Below the pieces are notes generated by a model. It searched no databases and was not told where the DNA came from. It worked only from the letters and a program-made list of their open reading frames with translations. A DNA stretch of 64,000 nt, from contig OX578280.1 of the NCBI GenBank assembly GCA_951217055.1, positions 60,707,633 to 60,771,632 of the forward strand, given 5' to 3'. The DNA is from Gerris lacustris. Lineage: Eukaryota > Arthropoda > Insecta > Hemiptera > Gerridae. The translations under genes and the position numbers were made by a program. Each line of letters starts with the position of its first letter. Within the stretch, counting starts at the first letter, position 1. This document shows positions 51,501-60,500 of this stretch, one piece after another.

Positions 51501-54500
51501 GTATTTTTCTCTGTCTGTTTCCCGTAGTTAATAATAATTGTAATTTGATTTAAAATGGAAATAATGTCTTAAAACACTCCAGTTTAGAAAATTATTTATT
51601 ATAAGCTTTTATTTAACTCGGAATGTTTGTATGTATGTATGTTCGGGTCAAATCTTGCAACTGAATTTTAAAGCAGTTATCCTCAACCGATAGAATTGAA
51701 ATTTTGCATACACTACGTGCATACAATACGTGGTTAGCTAAGAGACGTCATTCTAAATCCAATATGGCGGACAGCCCAAGATGGTGGACTAGTTATTTTT
51801 TAAGCACGCCCATGATATGGGTATCAAATGAAAAGGTTTGCTGAGAAGAATACGAATAAAAGCTTGTTTTCATTTTATTTTTATTTTTTTATAATTAACT
51901 TATTTTAGACTTAAAATAACTTAATTTTTACAAGAGAAAAAGAGTTTAAAAAGAACCTGATAGAGCTTAATTTATCAGATAGATTAGTTCACCATTGAAT
52001 TGAATTGGAAAATGTAACTCGAGTAATATTACTTATATAAGTAATTAAGTAACAATACTTGTTCTTTATAATGGATTTATAAAGTTGAATTTTCCAAATA
52101 GGAAAATTGAAATAGGTATGTGATCGGGCACAGTTAACCTCTCAGATTAACATCACTCCAGGGCAATCCCAATTCATACTAAAAATAAAAATAGCTAAGC
52201 AGAGGTAATAATCAATTAGGAAGATACCTGGGAGCCCCACTATCTACTGTGAAACACAGAACATTGGTTGATTGAAATGTAGTTCCTCGTCTCACAGATT
52301 ATATGCGCCCGATGGGGGGTCATGGGGCTTTTTAAAGGCTTGTGCAACCATTTTAGTCTGCCTCAATTTTTCAGGAGATCATATTGTAAATTATCGATTA
52401 GAATTTCAACATTTTTATCATATTATTTTTGTAAATCAACTCCAGGTTTGAGTGGTTAGGTTCTAACAATAGTTCCATATTACGAGACTATAGTTTTATA
52501 AGGATTTTAAGAGAGAAAACTAAGAGAATGTATAGGATAAATCATTTAAAATAAAAGTGAAATCAACAATACCTGATTTCAGGTGATAATGATGTGAATC
52601 ATCAGTTTTCACTTCACAATACTAAACAATAATGTTATGTTTCTTAACATGACTGATGATTGTATGTGGTAATTATAGTGAATGGTATTTGTTCAAGGAG
52701 CTTTTGAAGATTTAAATATGGATGAGCCTCTAGGACTTGCCGCTATGGATAGGGATTACGATGCTGACTCCCCAACTATTTCAAATCCTATCTCTACTGG
52801 TCTTGCCAATTCTGGTAAATTTTATCATTTTGTATTTTTATTGTGTGTATTAAATTTATAAAGGTGCTTTTTATTATACAGAGTGGTTTTATCATTTAAA
52901 TAAGAGTAAAATTAAAATAATTTGACTTAATCCCTGTCACTCCTTGAGGAACATAGGGCAGTTATAAAGATTCTCCCTTCAGGATGAGCCAGTAAACACT
53001 TAGGTTTTGAGATGTGGTGGTTCAAGATATATTTACTTATTATGTAAATTACTATTACTAATATGAGTCTAATAATGGATTTTTTTTTTCAGGGTTATTA
53101 GGTAGCGGCTCCGCTCCAGTCGCTATTCCAGGGAGTGATAATATGGCACGTGTATTAGGAAGCTATTCTCCGTCAACAGCTTCTCCTCTTCATCATTTAC
53201 AATCTGGATATTTATCATCTATATTCTCTCATCCTGAAACTAGCTTAGATTCCGTAAGTTTTAACTTTATTTGATATTATCTATTGGTTAAATTAGCATT
53301 ATTTTTTTTAATTTATTTATATTAAAGTGAAACCTGTTGCATATCATCTAGCAGGTTGTTCTATGTAGAAAAAACTCCGTATCAAGAAAAAGTTTCTATC
53401 TTACGACAGGTTTTACTGCAATTTGCTTATTTATAGTGAGAAATGATAGTTTTCTTCCATATTTTTAATCTTATGGCTAATTTTGTTGCAGGGATCTCTT
53501 TTAAATCAGTTGGGAGGTAGCGTAGGTTCATCTAAATTCGGAAGTAGTTTAACTAATGGGATTATGTCTCCCGGTAGAGCACCTCATCCAATAGCCAACT
53601 CACCTCTTATAAACAGTTTCCCCGTCAGCCCATCTTTAGCAGCCAATAATCTCATGGTTGAACAAGTAAGATTCTTTATTTCATTAATTTACCTGATTAT
53701 TTAAACTTGAGAAACATAAGTACTATTTATAAAAAATTATATTTGAATTTATTATTTAAAAAATTTAAAACAGGGATTATAAAAATATGTACAGAAGTGA
53801 AATAATCAGTTAGCAGCAATAAGCTCAAAAACATTGTACATTAAAGTGTTATAAAAATATTATAGAAAGAATTGAATCCATTTATGATTGTTTATTTAGG
53901 CGGGAGTACACTCGAGCATTCGCCCCGAATGAGCATGCGTTTCCGTTCGGCTCACCCTGTCCGTATCTAAGCAAAACGGGGGGAAGGCACACTCATTCGG
54001 GGCTAATACAAATGCTCAAGTGTATCCCTGCCTTAAGGAAGTACATATAGTCTATGCTCTTAATAACATAATATATCAAAAACATTTTTATAAATAAAAT
54101 TCAAACACCACTGACTGACACACCACAATATCTCTGGTACTAATTGACCTATGACTAACAAAGTTTATTGATAGATTCATCTTATCCTCTAGGTGGCTTG
54201 CTTAGAAATTATATTCAATATGGTGGCCATTTTATAAAAAAAAAAAAAATAAATAAAAAAAAAAAAAAAAAAAAAAATGATGATCTCGAGCCTTGAAATT
54301 TAAAATTTAGCTTCCTTTTATGGACATTAACAACTTTAGTGAAAGGGTGCTCCAATTGGCCATTTTGATTCAAGATGGTGACCTTATATGCGTTTGAAAC
54401 TAAGGTCAATCTTTGGAACGCTTGTATTTGGTATGGTAATGTCTGTAACGCTATTAATGTCTGCTAAAAGGGGATTTTCTAAAGTTCATTCTCTAAGGGA

Positions 54501-57500
54501 GAAAATAGCTGCAGTATCTAAAAGCGAAAGTGTAATTTATCCCAGACTGGTCTTCTGAAGCTAGGAAGATAATGCTTGGGAAAGGCTTTCTTTAGGATGC
54601 AAGCACCTATTATTAAAAGTTATACCTAATTTCAACCCTGTTTTGAAGGGGGGGGGGGAGCTTAAAATGTTTATGTTTCTTGATAGTTTTTAAAAAAATC
54701 CTGGAGGGCTTTCGCCCGAAGACATAGAGCATGAAGTAGGTTCTTTGAGCAGACCGGGTTAGCCTTGTATCAATCAAATACTGGATTGATACAAGACAAC
54801 CAAACCCAAATCAACCATGTCCCACCATGTTTATCCACGATTATACACATCTTCACAACGCTGAACTCGTTTGATCAATGGTAGTTTCCAAACCTATCAA
54901 ATAAAAAAAGAACATTAAATAAAACACTGAATAGGAAAGCACTGGAATCCAGCAAATTAATAATTTTTGTTGTTCAAAGTTTTAAATATTGTATTTTTGG
55001 TAATAAAATATTAATTGGATTTATTTTGTTAAAGATGGTTAGGTTACGTGAAGTGACAGAGAATAGGTTCAAATGTGAGGAACAAGGAAATCATGTTAGG
55101 GAAGCTTGCAATATGTGTAATCTCCAGCTCAGAGAACTCGATGAGGCCCATAGGAAAGCTAACATAGCTGAAAAAAGAAGAGATGAAGTAAGTATAAATT
55201 TACTTTCAAATTTTAATTTAAAGTTGTCTTTCTCTTTTGTAAGTCGCTCGAGATGAGGGGTTAAAGAAGAACAACGTTTAAGCCCCTTTTTACATGGAGC
55301 AAGCATAGTGGCGCCCCCATGGCATCTGGCAGCACCACCAAAAGGCCCCGTTCAGTCTAGGCGCCACCTGAGTTGTGTCACCACAGGATGTGGTAGCGCC
55401 AGCAAACACAGCAATAAGAAAGAAAAAGAAAAGAGGCTGTGTTGTTAATCCACACAAGAAAGGCAAGGAACTAACTGGCTTGATGGCCCTCATGTGAAGA
55501 GGAGAGCTATGGTCGCTCGTAGAGGGGAATCCCTTCCCTGTGTGGAAGACCCACATCTCTCTTCACAGCTCAGGCCTTTAACACGTTCATGGCGGACAAC
55601 GTTCCTGATACGTGGTGCTGGTCGGGTCAATGGGGTTGACCACAGCTCTGGAAGGTGCTCTCCCCTTTACACTTCTACCTTATTTCCAATACCTAGCCTC
55701 ACGGTTCAGATTCTATTTAACTAGTTAGCCCTCTAGAGCACATCTCTACGGTTCTACCCCACTTTTCCGCTCTTGCCTAGCTTTTTCTGTTCTTTAATTA
55801 TTGATACCTATATATACCTCACAGACACCGCTCTGAGCCACATAATTAATCGCACACCATAAACGTGTTAATGTTCTCAAGTGGAGAAATAACCTTTTGA
55901 TGAGCTATAATATTTAATTGGTACCACTTATAACTATGTAATTTTATGTGGTATTTTTTGTTTTTTAAGGTATTAACAAATAAAAAATATAATTTCTTTT
56001 GCTGACCTGGTGGTACGATAATGGGGGCCCTGGGTAAAGGGGCCCATATAGTTAGAAATACTTTTTCTAGCTTTGTTTATTATCACTTGTCACTCGATAT
56101 TTGTGATCAATAGAATTTAATTAAGGAAACATTTACCTTAATTTTTTTTTATCGAAACTAGAGATGATTTTTTTAAATGTGACATTTTTCTTCCTTATAG
56201 TTAGTTCAAGAGAGAACATTTAACAGGCCTGAAGATACTTCAGTAGAAAAATGCAGGAATTAAAAGGGAGGGGGAATTTTAAAATGGATTTTTTTTTTTT
56301 AATAAATAAAAAGCCTTAAAAGACACAACATATAATAAAGTGTGTGATGTATAAATAATAAATAAAATTGATGAGTAGGTGGAGATTAATGAAAACGGTA
56401 TAGTATTTGCATAAATTATAGTAAATCTTTTGACACATAAAATTGTTAAAATCTTTTACACATGAGAAGAAAATATTATATAAATCACTCTAGTTCTTAC
56501 ATATTTTTTAAGTTTATGAAGAGTGGTGATAAATAAATTATTTTTAGGGTTTTTAATGTGAATTTTATCAAATAAATTGAAGAAATATTTACTTCTTTCG
56601 CTAATTATTTTCTTATTCAGAAGTTTTTTATAGATCCAGAAAGGAAGTAAAATTGTAAAATCTCCAAACATCTTAAATCTATGTTTTTATATTTACACAG
56701 CTGAAGCAAAAGTTTTACATTTTTAGGCTTGCTTATAGCTTTGATAAAAAACCCTATTTTAACCATTTTGATTCTTAATCTAATATGTTTTTGTGCAGGC
56801 AATAAATCAAGCGAAACTACTGCAAAAAGAAGTCGATCTTTTGCAAGGTGGTCCTTATCTACACGGAATTCGTAGGGTATCTGAATTAAAAACACTGCCG
56901 CTGACTACGTTAAGATCAATACAGGCCCAGCTCAAAACTGATTTAGAACAAGTTGATAAGGTAAACATTTTTTGTTTGCTCTGTTAAAATATTTTTGTAA
57001 TATTTCTTTTTCAAATTTACAAAACTAAAATTTGAATAGCCTTAAATATTTAAAAGAAAATAATTTTATATCTTAAACTGGGACACACGATCCAGATCTA
57101 GTATATCTGTATCTTTTTAAGGTCATAAATTAGTTTAAAGCAGTCCACACACGGTATTGCTCAATCCAGATATGGGCTATCCACTTATCATTATTACTAT
57201 TACAATATTGCACACTAATTAATATTAGGTAGCCATACACATACAGGAAATTCTCAAGGAAATAGCTTACAGGATGTCTCTGAGGATTTCTTCTACCAAA
57301 ACCTCGCTTTTCACAACACATCCTTAAATCATCCTCTATGCTGAATGTTGTCAACACAATACACGCCGCATCTGACCAGGTAGTTCCGGTCTAATTCGGG
57401 ATTTCAAATACTATATTCCGCTAGTGGCTTCAAGGCCTCCTCCACAAACCTTCAGGAATTCCTCCAGCCCAGGACTGCTCAGTCTAAACCTCAAGAATTT

Positions 57501-60500
57501 CCTGTACGTTTATGGCTACCTTTATTGTCAATATTAAACTCACTGTTTACAGTTTATCGAATGTTTGAATACACAAAAACATTCCTTTGACGTCTCAAAG
57601 GTGACTGTTAAACACATAAAAATAAATAATACTCTACATTACCACAGTGAAATCTTCAGATATGTCGAATAATGTATTGATATATGACCGCATATCATCA
57701 ATAATATTGACAGTATCTATCCCATTGACCTCACACTATTAATAGTATTCTCAATATTTTTCTGTGTTGACAATATTACTGACTGTGTGCGGGACTTAAA
57801 TTTTTTCATTGCTTTGATATTTTTAATGTATTAGATACTTAATTTTTTTTTTATTTATCCTACACTTATCTTACTAAGCCCCAATGATTTGCCATTTTGC
57901 TTTTAACTCAATAATCATAGAGTTTTAGTCCATTAACCAAACAACATTATCATCCAGAATAATTGTATTTATCTCCAGTAGGGAGATAAAGTTAACATTT
58001 TGTATTAGTTTGGAGGGACTAAAGTAAGTCTTTTCTTCCCTAAACTCAAAAAGTAGGGAGAAAAAGTGAAACCAGGTAGAAAAAGAAGGATTGCTAACTT
58101 AATTATTTTATAAATAGTAGAGAATGAATGGCTAATGTAGTGAAATTGTTGAAATCAGTTTGGCATAACTGCTTTTACGACCTTATTTGGAATTTTCTTA
58201 TCATTGTTTAAACTGATCAAAATATAAACTGTGCAATGAATAAAAATACGGTTTTTTCTCCCTACTGTATATAAAATATTGTATGTACCTCGGGAGTAAA
58301 GAGCTATAATTCCCTCGCAATATTTATCTCCCTCGGTTGCGCCTCTGGAGCTAATTAGCGCTATTCAAAAGTCTAATTCCCTCGGTTGTGCCTCAGGAGC
58401 AAATTAGCGCTATTCAAAAGTCTAATTCCCTCGGTTGCGCCTCAGGAGCTAATTAGCGCTATTCAAAAGTCTAATTCCCTCGGTTGCGCCTCAGGAGCTA
58501 ATTAGCGCTATTCAAAAGTCTAATTCCCTCGGCTTCGCCTCGGGATTTAGGGACCTTGGTTCCTTCGGCTTCGCCTCAATCAGGGAATAATTTATTCAAT
58601 CAGGGAATAATGGCTTACTTTACTCCCTAGGTGCATAAATAACTATTTAAGTTTACTTGAACTTATAAAGCCACGAAATATCAATCAGATTATCTGAAGA
58701 TACCTTCGTTAGAACTGCTGAAACCTGTCAATTATTAAAATAAAATTATTCGTTTGAAGGTATTGCTTGGTTATCAAAGTACTCCTCTATAATTATGAGT
58801 AGCATTGGAGAGAAATATAGTCGAGGATCTCAAAAAGATATCTTTTAAGTTTGTTCTTTTGACTCATCAGTGCCCAGTGCCTTGTATGCTCTCATTCTAT
58901 TTTAGAAGAATTGTCATGACATTAATAGTAAAGTTAAATTTAAGTCTTTAATGTTACCCTCAAAACATATAAAATGTTTTTCTCTCCTGAAAAATTCTAA
59001 TAATCCATGTTCTTAACTTTACCATTGGAGTAACGATGTGTATCCCTATCAAGTTACAGAACAAGTGTTATTATCTCTTAACATTGCATATGATATTTCC
59101 AATTTGTTAAAATAAGCTAAAATTCAGTAGTAGAGATTTGCGTAGTTCAATATACCTAAGGCTCATTGACGAAGCAGTGTGACATTGTTGAGGTATAACA
59201 GAAAATTTTAAAACTTATAAATTTTGATCAAAACTTAATAAGTTATGTAAACGATTAACCCTTTCGAGACTATGCCCACATATATGTGGGTGACCAGGGT
59301 GGCCTCTCCAGGCCTATGCCCCCATATATGTGGGTGACCAGAGAGGCCTCTCCAGGCCTATGCCCCCATATGTGTGGGTTGCATTTTTTTTCATTTCTAG
59401 GTCTCTCTACGAGTTTATATTGTCAAAATTATACATAAAGCGCTATCTTTTGTTAGAATAATGTACTTAGAAGGTTTTAAAAAAAATCCGGTAGGTTTCA
59501 GTTAAGTATTCTCTGATATATTGAATGACATATGTATATAAATAGTCGAAAAAATTCTTCCATTTTTTTGAATAGCTATATCTTATTTTTATTAGGCTAA
59601 ATATTGCATACCAGCGCTATTTTACGGATCTACAGTTTACTAAAAGTAATTCCCCTTTTATCTAATAGATGTCAGACGAGTCTCTATTTCTATATTGATA
59701 GACATACATAATGTCTAGCTATAGCTACTCTTGACTATCTCGTTCCCTTCCCCCTTTTTCATTCCTAGAACTTTAACATAAAATAACCAATCTTTTGAAG
59801 ACATTATATTATAAAAACAATTTTATGTTATTTTAGTAGTTGTCTTCTAGCTTTCATACTGTTCACAAACACCTCCAATAACTCGTAAACAGATTTTTTT
59901 TATAACGACTTGGGACTCAGACTGTTTTATTGAAATAATTAGCTTATGGACTACATATTTTATTTGATCGTTTTTCTCTCTTATTTGTTCTGTCTTCATT
60001 TTTTTTTGTAGTTTATAAAAAACAATAAATCATATATTATAAATCATATAAAACAATAAATGAATATATTTATAAAAAGAAAGAAAAGAAGAAATGAAAA
60101 AGATTGAAGCCGTCGGCAAAATTAATGTTAGGATTTTTTCGTTGGGTATGTTATGTATGTACTATACCTATCATTACAGAATAAAATATAGTACGTACTT
60201 TATATTACAATACATGAAATAAGAATAAATAAATTATAATTACGTAAAAAGATGGATAAAAAAATGTATATGAAAGTATAAAAAGATTGAAGCCGTCGGC
60301 AAAATTAACGTATTTTTTTGTTTCGTATGTTATGTATGTCTATCGTTACAGAATAGGGATCGTTAAAGTACGTACTTTATAATACAATACATTAAATAGG
60401 AATAAATATATATAATTACGTAAAAATATGAATAAAAATTATATGAAAGAATAAAAAGATTGAAGCCGTCGGCAAAATTAATGTAAGGATTTTTTCGTTT

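Noticed and set aside
55290..55724. Extra unk exon in the G+C-rich part of intron 12
   Set aside because: Frames are short, lack Unk similarity, and exons 12 and 13 join in frame without it.
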